Part shown: piece by piece, positions 8,465-15,641 of the stretch
How positions within the stretch are numbered: position 1 is the first letter of the stretch
How the letters are laid out: each line of letters opens with the position of its first letter
NCBI GenBank assembly: GCA_020832365.1
Contig: JAFIEX010000011.1
Coordinates: forward strand, 1-32,248
From: Crocinitomicaceae bacterium
GTDB lineage: Bacteria; Bacteroidota; Bacteroidia; Flavobacteriales_D; Crocinitomicaceae
DNA length: 32,248 bases
Direction: 5' to 3'
Position numbers and translations under genes: made by a program
Notes under the pieces: generated by a model
The model's input: only the letters and a program-made list of their open reading frames with translations
Database searches by the model: none
Told to the model about the DNA's origin: nothing

Positions 8465-9893
8465 GAATTGCACTTATTTTTTTAGCATTAGCTTTAGCCA
8501 AATGTGAAGTTTTAATTTGATGAATAGTGTCCCTTGCTAACGCTGCAGCCTTTTCTAAATCACAAATTGGCAAGGGGTAATTGACTCCTAACTCAAAACC
8601 GAGCATCATTTGCTCCATTGGTGTCATTCTCCATGGCGCCATGGCAAAAGGAGCCGGTAAGTCATTCAATTCAGGCACCCATTTTTTAATAAAAGTAGCA
8701 TCTGGATCATGTTTTTCGGCATTGCTAACTGGATTATACACGCGCATCGTATGGTATCCGACAGTTCCGGCTTGCATCTGGTGCTGCGCATAATGAATCC
8801 CGGGCTCAAAATCTGTAAATTGTCTAGCCAAATGCAATGCCGCCGATTGCCAAGGTTGCATCAAGTGGTAAGTCCAAAAGGAAACAACCATCGCACGCAT
8901 TCTGAAATTCAAATAACCCGTTTCTGCAACACAGCGCATGCATGCATCTACCAGAGGAACACCAGTAGTGCCAGTTTTCCAGCGCAACAAAAATTCTTTA
9001 TTGACTTTATTTCGGACAGTATCAAAAGCCATATTTTGATTCCTGAACTCCATACTTGGGTCACTCTCTAATTTTTGGATGAAATGACAATGCCAATGCA
9101 AACGAGAAAGAAAATTCTGTAAATTTCGCTTGTTTTTCTGCTTTTTCAATTCCTGACTTGTAGCTTGCACTAATTCTCTAATTGATAAACTTCCCCAGGC
9201 TAAGTGTGGCGAAAGCCTGCTACAAGATGACCTACTGAGAACAGGTTTAGATATATGACTACTGTAGTTGTATGAACGCTCACGGAAAAACGAATGCATT
9301 AATTGTAATGCTTTACTTCGACCTCCTTTTTGGATATAAGGCAAACGTTCGCCAAAATCAAAAGTAACAGGAAATAGCTTCATCAATGCTTCACTAAAAT
9401 TAGCCGGAACAATAGCATTCAAATCCACAGGTTGAATGGGAGCGTACATAAATCTCGACCAGTCCTTGTCCCAATTTTCTCTATTCTTTCTACCTCTTTT
9501 TACTCCATATTGCTGGTATTCTTTCCATTCAACACCATTTTTTTCGCACCATAACTCCACATCAATATCTCTTTGAAAAGTAGATCCTATACCTACTTCC
9601 ATGTGACTTAGCAAGCGAAACTCACCATAATTATCTTTTAAATATTGCAGGAAACTAATCATGTCTGCTTGCACTAGGCATAGCTTATGGTCGTATTTTT
9701 CAAGGGTGGATCGCAACTCTGATAAGCAATCACACATGAACTGCCAGTGTCTAGGAGAATAATTGGGTTCTTTCAGTAAGAGCGGTTCAAAATTGAACAA
9801 AAACAGTGTTGGCTGCTGAAATTTCTTTGCAACAGCCAAGGGAATATGATCTTCCCACCTTAAATCACGCTTAAACCAAACTACTTGAAACAT
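8442..9893 (-). CDS. Divergent cryptochrome/photolyase family protein (COG0415-like)
   Basis: A 483-residue protein with the N-terminal photolyase domain ([39 protein letters not shown]) and a C-terminal FAD domain: [71 protein letters not shown] and [19 protein letters not shown]. The usual class I sequence around the isoalloxazine (DxxxNxGxWQWxAG) is replaced by [16 protein letters not shown], followed by a near-canonical [20 protein letters not shown]. It therefore belongs to a bacterial subgroup distinct from E. coli PhrB, and CPD repair is likely but not certain. It is first in the operon and its 3' end overlaps the DASH start. No consensus promoter was seen immediately upstream. Confidence 0.85.
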   Translation of the reverse strand: MFQVVWFKRDLRWEDHIPLAVAKKFQQPTLFLFNFEPLLLKEPNYSPRHWQFMCDCLSELRSTLEKYDHKLCLVQADMISFLQYLKDNYGEFRLLSHMEVGIGSTFQRDIDVELWCEKNGVEWKEYQQYGVKRGRKNRENWDKDWSRFMYAPIQPVDLNAIVPANFSEALMKLFPVTFDFGERLPYIQKGGRSKALQLMHSFFRERSYNYSSHISKPVLSRSSCSRLSPHLAWGSLSIRELVQATSQELKKQKNKRNLQNFLSRLHWHCHFIQKLESDPSMEFRNQNMAFDTVRNKVNKEFLLRWKTGTTGVPLVDACMRCVAETGYLNFRMRAMVVSFWTYHLMQPWQSAALHLARQFTDFEPGIHYAQHQMQAGTVGYHTMRVYNPVSNAEKHDPDATFIKKWVPELNDLPAPFAMAPWRMTPMEQMMLGFELGVNYPLPICDLEKAAALARDTIHQIKTSHLAKANAKKISAIHVNKKNK

Positions 9894-10169
9894 GCACTAT
9901 TAAAACAACGAAAACTTGTGTTTGTGCGTGAGTGGGCGAATGGATTTAAACATTGATGAAAATTGGCATTTGGAATATTAACCAAAAAAGACAACTACCT
10001 CTTATCAGTTGGTATTTTACAAATGAGTAAAAGCTCATAACAACAAATTAGCCCTAGCGGCATATGCTCATACCTGGTAGCTGAATGTGCCAGTTTGCAT
10101 ATCGTTACAGGCTATCCCCCCTACCATTCAAAAACAGTTGCGTTTTGTAGCTAAAGATAGATTTTATAA
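9894..10169. other. Intergenic stretch with no intact gene
   Basis: No credible complete gene here. One plus-strand frame (bases 10027-10191) is nearly open, broken by a TAG at 10078, and reads segments such as IQKQLRFVAKDRFYKLVV, which look protein-like. It may be the decayed upstream part of the pseudogene that follows. No rRNA, tRNA or clear terminator hairpin was seen. The stretch must hold the photolyase operon promoter, reading leftwards. Confidence 0.4.
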
Positions 10170-10429
10170 ATTAGTCGTGCTTCTTATATAGACCGGTTTA
10201 GTCATGGCTATAATAAGCGAAATTGGTTTGGAACTTTAAGTTTTTCAGGGTGTTCGGGCACATCAAACAGTGCTAAAGTAGCTTTTGAACGCATTGTTCG
10301 TATATCTCAATTGAAACACAAATTCAGGGCGTAGCATCAGCCATCAACATACTTGAACCAAACGATATATTGGTGCTTTATGGATCAAACAAAGATTTAC
10401 AAATGTTCCTAAAGCAAAAATTGAGATGA
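10170..10429 (+). pseudogene. Frameshifted gene remnant, possibly RCK_C/TrkA_C-like C-terminus
   Basis: Two overlapping frames give a continuous protein-like sequence if one base has been lost near 10301-10330. The first (10170 on) reads DRFSHGYNKRNWFGTLSF then SGCSGTSNSAKVAFERIVRI. The second continues IQGVASAINILEPNDILVLY then GSNKDLQMFLKQKLR and a stop at 10427-10429. The pattern LEPNDILVLYGSNKDLQMFL resembles the end of RCK_C domains of potassium-channel and CPA-transporter regulators, but this is a visual resemblance only. The stop overlaps the next ATG (ATGA), as expected for former operon partners. No start codon or intact domain remains. Confidence 0.35.
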
Positions 10430-10540
10430 TAAAACCAATAATGTACATTTCACTTATTTTAATTACCTTCGTTTCTTGTGGTTATACTTAATAATCAAAA
10501 GAAAAAACCTAGTACAGATAATGGTTCAATCGAAAAATAA
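10426..10540 (+). pseudogene. Small lipoprotein remnant, frameshifted just after the lipobox
   Basis: From ATG 10426 the frame reads MIKPIMYISLILITFVSCGY, a short lipoprotein signal peptide with a plausible lipobox (TFVSC), and stops at TAA 10489-10491. A one-base shift there opens LNNQKKKPSTDNGSIEK up to TAA at 10538-10540, a lysine-rich hydrophilic tail as expected of a mature small lipoprotein. The start overlaps the stop of the upstream remnant. It could also be an intact 21-residue peptide, but the continuation argues for a damaged gene. Confidence 0.35.
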
Positions 10541-10543
10541 ATA

Positions 10544-10690
10544 ATGTGTTTTTTAGAAAATAAAGTTGGTGTTATTGTTAATTATGGATGTGAAATCCTT
10601 ATTTACAAGGAAGATAAAGTCGCTAATTCATCTTATGGTTTTGTGGCTTATAAAAGCAATTGCTCAAATCCAATTCACAAATGCAAGTAA
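10544..10690 (+). CDS. Small hypothetical ORF (48 aa)
   Basis: ATG 10544 opens a 48-residue frame beginning MCFLENKVGVIVNYGCEILI and continuing YKEDKVANSSYGFVAYK, with four cysteines. It overlaps the porin start by 10 nt. It reads more like protein than random AT-rich sequence, but I recognise no family, and it may be another fragment of the decayed segment rather than a functional gene. Confidence 0.25.
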   Translation: MCFLENKVGVIVNYGCEILIYKEDKVANSSYGFVAYKSNCSNPIHKCK

Positions 10691-11787
10691 GAGTTTATTT
10701 GATACTACTTTTTGCCTTTGTGAACCAAGTGGTCATGGCTCAAAATGACAGCATTTGGCAACAAAAACCAAAATTGAAACTTTCGGGTTTCTTGGACGTA
10801 TTTTATGTTTATGATTTTAACCAACCACAAGGCATAGAGAGACAGGCATTTTTATACAACCATAACAGACATAATGAATTTAACCTGAACTTAGGATTTG
10901 TAAAACTTGGCTTAGAACATTCAAAATATCGGGCAAATTTAGCTTTACAGACAGGAACATATGCCAATGACAACTACGCAGCAGAACCAGGACTTTTAAA
11001 AAACATTTTTGAAGCCAATATTGGTATATCAGTCAATAAAGAAAACAACCTTTGGTTGGATGCAGGAGTTTTTGCATCACACATTGGTTTTGAAAGTGCT
11101 ATTTCCATTAACAATTGGACTATTACACGTTCGATATTGGCTGAAAATTCGCCTTACTTTCTTACAGGAGCAAAATTGACTTACAACCCAAATGAAAAGT
11201 GGGAAATTGCTGGATTGATTGTTAACGGTTGGCAACGCATTCAGCGACTGCAAGGAAATTCATTACCCTCTTTTGGAACTCAAATAAATTTTAGTCCGTC
11301 AGAAAAAGTTGAATTTAATTGGAGTACGTTCAATGGGACAGACGACCCCGATACTATAAGAAGAATGCGTTATTTCAACAATTTTTACGTACAGTTTCAA
11401 TTGACAGAAAAATTTGGTTTAATTACAGGTTTCGACTTTGGGGCACAGCAGAGAGTGAAAGGAAGTTCAACTTACGACCTTTGGTTTAGCCCAGTAATAA
11501 TAGGACAATACGCTATAAATAAAACTTGGAAAACCGCAATTAGAGCAGAGTATTACCAAGACGAAACAGGAATTATCATCCCGACAAGCACACCAAACGG
11601 ATTTAAAACAACAGGTATTTCACTAAACCTTGACTACTCTCCAACACAAAACATTATTTGTAGACTTGAAGGACGTTGGCTAAACAGCAGAGACCAAATT
11701 TTTGAAACTAAAAGTACGTTGACAGACAATAATTTTATCATAGCGGCATCAATAGCAATCCAATTTTCAGAGACCATAAAAAAGTAA
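10681..11787 (+). CDS. Outer membrane beta-barrel porin, BBP2/OmpL-like
   Basis: A 368-residue protein. The ATG at 10681 gives a signal peptide (MQVRVYLILLFAFVNQVVMA); an upstream TTG at 10660 only adds non-signal residues. The mature protein matches putative beta-barrel porin-2: LKLSGFLDVFYVYDFNQP, FLYNHNRHNEFNLNLGFVKL, ALQTGTYANDNYAAEPG, LWLDAGVFASHIGFESAIS and TRSILAENSPYFLTGAKLTY, followed by alternating amphipathic strands ending in a strand close to the C-terminus. It is expected to form an outer membrane channel; the substrate is unknown. It follows decayed sequence and precedes a T9SS protein by 95 nt, in what looks like an accessory islet. Confidence 0.85.
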   Translation: MQVRVYLILLFAFVNQVVMAQNDSIWQQKPKLKLSGFLDVFYVYDFNQPQGIERQAFLYNHNRHNEFNLNLGFVKLGLEHSKYRANLALQTGTYANDNYAAEPGLLKNIFEANIGISVNKENNLWLDAGVFASHIGFESAISINNWTITRSILAENSPYFLTGAKLTYNPNEKWEIAGLIVNGWQRIQRLQGNSLPSFGTQINFSPSEKVEFNWSTFNGTDDPDTIRRMRYFNNFYVQFQLTEKFGLITGFDFGAQQRVKGSSTYDLWFSPVIIGQYAINKTWKTAIRAEYYQDETGIIIPTSTPNGFKTTGISLNLDYSPTQNIICRLEGRWLNSRDQIFETKSTLTDNNFIIAASIAIQFSETIKK

Positions 11788-11882
11788 AATGCAATTCTAT
11801 AAAACGGACGAGAGCAGGAAGCCAGCAAACTCAAGCATTTGGCTAATACTAAAAATATAGACACCAGAAAAAACACAGGAAT

Positions 11883-12797
11883 ATGAAAACAACAATTCTA
11901 CTTTCAATTTTTCTTCTTCCCTCAATTCTTTTGGGACAAGTAATTAATCATTTTGGCAACTTAGATTCAAAATGGAATGTTGCAAAAAGTTATCCTTCTG
12001 GCAATCAACAAAATCCAAACTTTGTGGCGACAATAACAAAAGTTTACGGCTTTCAAGGCGACACTTTAATAGATAGTGAACAATGGTTTAAGCTCTATTC
12101 ATCGAGTGACTCATTATTTGAAAGCAATCTTTTATATCTTGGCTTGCTTAGAGAAGAAAACAACAAAGTATTTTATCTTGACACATTAAACCAGCTTGAC
12201 ACCTTGTACGACTTCTCTTTGAATGTTGGCGACAGCGTTCTGTTTGACCTATATGGAATGTATCCCGAATGGCTTCAAGTGGTCAATGTTGACAGTGTTC
12301 AAATAAGCGGAGACTATTACAAACGCCTAAAATTTGCTGAACCAACAATCAACGCCTTTGATGAACTAAACGAAATATGGATAGAAGGAATAGGAAGTAT
12401 TCACGGACCGCTCTTCCCAAGCTTTCCTATAAAGTTCAGCCAAGAAATACCTGACTCAATGTTAGTTACTTGCACATTTTCAAATAATCAACAAGTTTGG
12501 CAACACCAAAGTTACCCAAGCTGCTATGTAAAGGTTGTTCTAAGTGTTGATCAGATGGAAATTTTGAACTTCAAAATTTATCCTAATCCATTTACGGATA
12601 GAATTCATTTTGAGAACAATGGTTTGCAACAATATAGATTAACTGTTTTGAATAGCTTAGGACAGACAATTCATAAAATACAAGCCAATACTAACAATCG
12701 AATTATTGATTTATCAGATTTTCAAGCAGGAATTTACTTTTTAAAAATTGAAAGTGGAGATAACATTAAGACAATTAAAATGATAAAAAAGCACTAA
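11883..12797 (+). CDS. Secreted protein with T9SS type A sorting domain
   Basis: A 304-residue protein with signal peptide MKTTILLSIFLLPSILLGQ. The central region (about 20-220) has no domain I recognise: it is rich in Trp, Tyr and Asp and contains LYDFSLNVGDSVLFDLYG and ELNEIWIEGIGSIHGPLF, phrases common in uncharacterised Bacteroidota exported proteins. The last 80 residues form a type A C-terminal sorting domain: FKIYPNPFTDRIHFEN, YRLTVLNSLGQTIHK, and DFQAGIYFLKIESGDNIKTI with a basic KMIKKH end. It should be exported by Sec, translocated by the type IX system and anchored or released at the surface. The start is preceded by ACACAGGAAT. Confidence 0.82.
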   Translation: MKTTILLSIFLLPSILLGQVINHFGNLDSKWNVAKSYPSGNQQNPNFVATITKVYGFQGDTLIDSEQWFKLYSSSDSLFESNLLYLGLLREENNKVFYLDTLNQLDTLYDFSLNVGDSVLFDLYGMYPEWLQVVNVDSVQISGDYYKRLKFAEPTINAFDELNEIWIEGIGSIHGPLFPSFPIKFSQEIPDSMLVTCTFSNNQQVWQHQSYPSCYVKVVLSVDQMEILNFKIYPNPFTDRIHFENNGLQQYRLTVLNSLGQTIHKIQANTNNRIIDLSDFQAGIYFLKIESGDNIKTIKMIKKH

Positions 12798-13011
12798 GTC
12801 AAACGGTACCTCCAAAAGTGGTGGTTTAGTGGTTAAATTAAGCTTTGTGCTGGATTGATTCCAAAGGGAGGAAATTCGTAATCCCCTCCTTCGGGTGTAT
12901 TCCAAAATAGCACCAATATTATGACAAAGATGCTCTACATATTGACAATTTTTACTTTTCCCTGACTCATTACACACACCATGAAAATGCCAATTAATAT
13001 GAACCTAGGCT

Positions 13012-13557
13012 CTATTTCTTTTCTTTTTTTCTGATATGAATTGTTCGTTCTCTTTCAGTGACCATTAGAAAACGTAATGAGATATATAATTCATTGTGTT
13101 CTACAAAATGACGCGCATTGGTATGAAATACGTAACCCGTTTGGAGATGGAATCCGAAAATCTTATAGCCTAGATTGGGCCCAATTCCAATCTTATGTTC
13201 GTCAAAATTGCTTCGATAAACAGCATTTAAACCATAAGTAAAGTCGTAGCGGCCAGGTTTTCTCCAAGCACCGGCATTAAAGCCAAGCACGTTATGGGTT
13301 AAATTGTATTCCCCACCGAAATTAACCGCATGTGTTTTTGCCTCTCTTATGCTTTTTCTTTTCCATTGAATCTCTCCCCCTAACTCCGCAAAAGTATAGG
13401 CTCCCTGCTGTAATCCAAAATAAGGGCCAGATTTCCTGACCTCCACCATTATCAAAGGGTCTTTTTTATTGTCTTTTTGCAGCCATTTAAAGTCTTGAGC
13501 CATCGCAATATTTGCTACTAATAAACAAAAGACGATAAAAATTGAATGCACCTGCAT
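13012..13557 (-). CDS. Hypothetical outer membrane beta-barrel-like protein
   Basis: A 181-residue protein from ATG 13557, which gives a clean signal peptide (MQVHSIFIVFCLLVANIAMA). An in-frame ATG at 13614 would add 19 residues and overlap cvpA, so the shorter start is preferred. The mature part alternates aromatic and Gly-rich strands (GPYFGLQQGAYTFAELGGEI, HAVNFGGEYNLTHNVLGFNA, IGIGPNLGYKIFGFHLQTGY) and ends in a strand followed by a basic tail, consistent with a small barrel. No named family recognised. It lies 28 nt after cvpA and is probably the last gene of the yebC-cvpA transcription unit. Confidence 0.7.
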   Translation of the reverse strand: MQVHSIFIVFCLLVANIAMAQDFKWLQKDNKKDPLIMVEVRKSGPYFGLQQGAYTFAELGGEIQWKRKSIREAKTHAVNFGGEYNLTHNVLGFNAGAWRKPGRYDFTYGLNAVYRSNFDEHKIGIGPNLGYKIFGFHLQTGYVFHTNARHFVEHNELYISLRFLMVTERERTIHIRKKEKK

Positions 13558-13585
13558 AGCTATTAATGTTAAGGGAAAAAGCCAA

Positions 13586-14212
13586 TTAATTGTTTTGCAA
13601 GTATTCCTGAACATCAGAAGGTTCTATGCCAAGACTATCTGCTACTTCTTTTAAACGCATAAGATCCTTTAATGTTACATCATTATCATTTTCCAACCAA
13701 TCATTATTCATCGCTTCTTTCACCCAAATAGCACTTTCTTGAACAGCAGGAATAGTTGCAGAGGCGGTAGCTTTTATCGGAGAATATAGTAACGACTTCT
13801 CCTTTAACTCTTCGGGGAAAAAATTTCCGCGTTGATCATACGTTTCTATTAAAATCAGGAAGATACTTATCGTGTATAGCATTTTTAATAGGCCAAATAG
13901 TACTCCTAAAATTTTATTAATTGGACTGAGGTTTACCACCTTTACCATTTGCTCCAGCATCTTTCCAGCAAAATACACCATTGCGCCAATTGCTAAAAAA
14001 GTTAGCGTAAAAGCAATTACTGGAAGATAGTTTGGTGTGATATCAAAAAAATCTGCAATCATTTCAGAAGTCCAATCTGAAAAATGAATGCCCGCATAAA
14101 TACCAACTAACAACGCTAATAAAGTAAAAACTTCAATAATTAATCCCTTTTTAAAACCCTTCCATGCAGCGTATGCTAACGGAATAATTAGTAGGATATC
14201 TATGAAGTTCAT
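13586..14212 (-). CDS. cvpA: CvpA family membrane protein
   Basis: A 208-residue protein with four predicted membrane helices: IDILLIIPLAYAAWKGFKKG with the characteristic WKGFKKGLIIEVF motif of CvpA, then LLALLVGIYAGIHFSDW, YLPVIAFTLTFLAIGAMVYF, and NKILGVLFGLLKMLYTISIF. CvpA-type proteins are linked to colicin V production in E. coli and more generally to envelope homeostasis; the exact function is unsettled. The C-terminal 60 residues are soluble and end with a short acidic helix (VADSLGIEPSDVQEYLQNN). It starts 14 nt after the yebC stop, so co-transcription is likely. Confidence 0.85.
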   Translation of the reverse strand: MNFIDILLIIPLAYAAWKGFKKGLIIEVFTLLALLVGIYAGIHFSDWTSEMIADFFDITPNYLPVIAFTLTFLAIGAMVYFAGKMLEQMVKVVNLSPINKILGVLFGLLKMLYTISIFLILIETYDQRGNFFPEELKEKSLLYSPIKATASATIPAVQESAIWVKEAMNNDWLENDNDVTLKDLMRLKEVADSLGIEPSDVQEYLQNN

Positions 14213-14226
14213 GCTTTTAGATTCAA

Positions 14227-14940
14227 CTAGGCTATATTCGTAAAGACTTGTTGGATATCGTCATCATCTTCAATTTTGTCCAACATTTTTTCAATATCTA
14301 CCAATTGTTCTTCAGAAAACTCAACAGGTGTAGTTGCAATTCTTTGTAGATTGGATTTAGCCACTTCTATGTTTCTTTCCTCTAGCGCCGTTTGTAAAGA
14401 TCCAAAACTTGTATAGTCTCCATAAATTATAATATGACCTTCTTCGTTTTTTTCAATCTCTTCAAGACCGGCATCAATTAATTCGAACTCCAATTCTTCC
14501 AATTCTAAATTTTCAGTGTTTTCAATATGAAAAACTGCCTTTCTATTGAACATAAACTCGAAAGAGCCATTTGGCACAACGCCTCCACCAGCTTTATTAA
14601 AATAGGATTTCACATTCGCAACAGTTCTTGTAGGATTGTCTGTAGCACATTCTACAAATACCAATACGCCGTGCGGACCTTTGCCCTCATAATTTATCTC
14701 TACATAGTTCTCAACATCTTTCGCTGAGGCTCTTTTGATCGCTTTCTCAATATTATCCTTAGGCATATTTTGCGCCTTAGCATTCTGAATTGCTGTTCTC
14801 AAAGATGCGTTCATCGCAGGATCCTGTCCGCCCTCTTTAGCCGCCATAGTTATTGCTTTGGCTAATTTTGGAAATAATTTAGACATTTTATCCCATCTCT
14901 TTTCTTTAGCTGCGCGACGATACTCAAAAGCTCTTCCCAT
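14227..14940 (-). CDS. yebC: YebC/PmpR family protein (DNA-binding or translation factor)
   Basis: A 237-residue protein with the full YebC fold: [80 protein letters not shown] and [20 protein letters not shown]. Members have been described both as transcriptional regulators (PmpR) and as ribosome-associated factors that relieve stalling. Length is normal for the family. ATG 14940 is the obvious start because the conserved MGRAFEYRR begins there. It is the first gene of a minus-strand unit with cvpA. Confidence 0.93.
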   Translation of the reverse strand: MGRAFEYRRAAKEKRWDKMSKLFPKLAKAITMAAKEGGQDPAMNASLRTAIQNAKAQNMPKDNIEKAIKRASAKDVENYVEINYEGKGPHGVLVFVECATDNPTRTVANVKSYFNKAGGGVVPNGSFEFMFNRKAVFHIENTENLELEELEFELIDAGLEEIEKNEEGHIIIYGDYTSFGSLQTALEERNIEVAKSNLQRIATTPVEFSEEQLVDIEKMLDKIEDDDDIQQVFTNIA

Positions 14941-15073
14941 GTTTCAATATTTTGAAGGATTTTTTTGCGAATATAAGTATTCCTCTACTTAATTCAGGTG
15001 CTGAATTTGAATTTTTCTCTTAGTTATGACCGGATAATTTTCGCTAGTATCAAAACATAACCAATAAAGCAAT

Positions 15074-15081
15074 TAAATTTG
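15074..15081 (+). promoter_or_regulatory. -7 element TAAATTTG immediately upstream of the 15086 start
   Basis: An exact TAnnTTTG match ending 4 nt before the ATG. With the usual distance from this element to the transcription start, the mRNA would begin at or within a base or two of the A of ATG. No -33 motif at the expected spacing. Confidence 0.4.
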
Positions 15082-15085
15082 CATC

Positions 15086-15493
15086 ATGGATTATGCTATT
15101 GAAATTAAGTTCAAAGAACTTTTGAAAAAATTAGAACCAACTTTTGGAGGAGGTATGGATGCACAAGCGGTGCTCTTTTTAATTGGTGTGCAGGAGTTGG
15201 GAAAAGGATATCAAAAGTTTTCTAAAAGAGAAAAAACAGAATTGCTGCATGTGGCGGTTTGCACCGTTTTAGAACCTTATGGCTTTTACCGATTTGTAGG
15301 TAGAGACGATGACAATTGGCCCCATTTTGAATTAATAAAAGAACTGCCTCCTCTGGAAGAAAAACAACAACAACACCTTATTAAGGAAGCCATCTTACAA
15401 TATTTCGAAATGGAAGAAAACATGGACCCAAGCGCCTTTCGACTTGAGGATGAAGTTACAAAACGCTGGATGACAAAAAAACAAGAGGAGTAA
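15086..15493 (+). CDS. Conserved hypothetical protein (135 aa)
   Basis: A soluble, mostly helical 135-residue protein. The sequence DAQAVLFLIGVQELGKGYQK, SKREKTELLHVAVCTVLEPY, GFYRFVGRDDDNWPHFELIK and LIKEAILQYFEMEENMD looks well constrained, and I recall similar short proteins in Bacteroidota genomes without a named function. No signal peptide, membrane segment or metal-binding cluster. The stop codon is embedded in a perfect 15-bp hairpin, so the last four sense codons form one arm of a terminator. It stands alone between two minus-strand units. Confidence 0.75.
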   Translation: MDYAIEIKFKELLKKLEPTFGGGMDAQAVLFLIGVQELGKGYQKFSKREKTELLHVAVCTVLEPYGFYRFVGRDDDNWPHFELIKELPPLEEKQQQHLIKEAILQYFEMEENMDPSAFRLEDEVTKRWMTKKQEE

Positions 15494-15513
15494 ACGGGCG
15501 TTTACTCCTCTTG
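15482..15513. terminator. Perfect 15-bp hairpin, terminator for the minus-strand usp-atoE unit
   Basis: Bases 15482-15496 and 15499-15513 are exact reverse complements (CAAGAGGAGTAAACG) separated by GG. On the minus strand the hairpin is followed by TTTTTTT (plus 15475-15481), a classic intrinsic terminator for the fatty acid transporter unit that ends at 15642. On the plus strand there is no T-run, although the stem could still block read-through. It overlaps the last codons and stop of the 15086 gene. Confidence 0.75.
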
Positions 15514-15641
15514 AAACACTACTACTTATGAAACCTAACTACTAACTGTTTTTAAAACGTAGTAAATTCAGTATTGTTATATTTTAAAACTAAAAAAATG
15601 TTAAGCATTTTAGCTTTCAAATCTAAAAAATCATAAACTAC

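Noticed and set aside
10566-10748. 60-aa plus-strand ORF overlapping the porin start
   Set aside because: It runs out of frame through the porin signal peptide and has no coding character; the 48-aa frame at 10544 is a better, though weak, candidate.
11788-11882. Integron attC-like site between the porin and the T9SS gene (AGCCA...TGGCT)
   Set aside because: The inverted pair is only 5 bp, lacks the core-site pattern of attC, and no integrase or second copy is present.
12867-12889. GGAGG/CCTCC hairpin after the T9SS gene as a terminator
   Set aside because: The stem is only 5 bp (7 with a wobble) with a 13-nt loop and no T-run, too weak to call.
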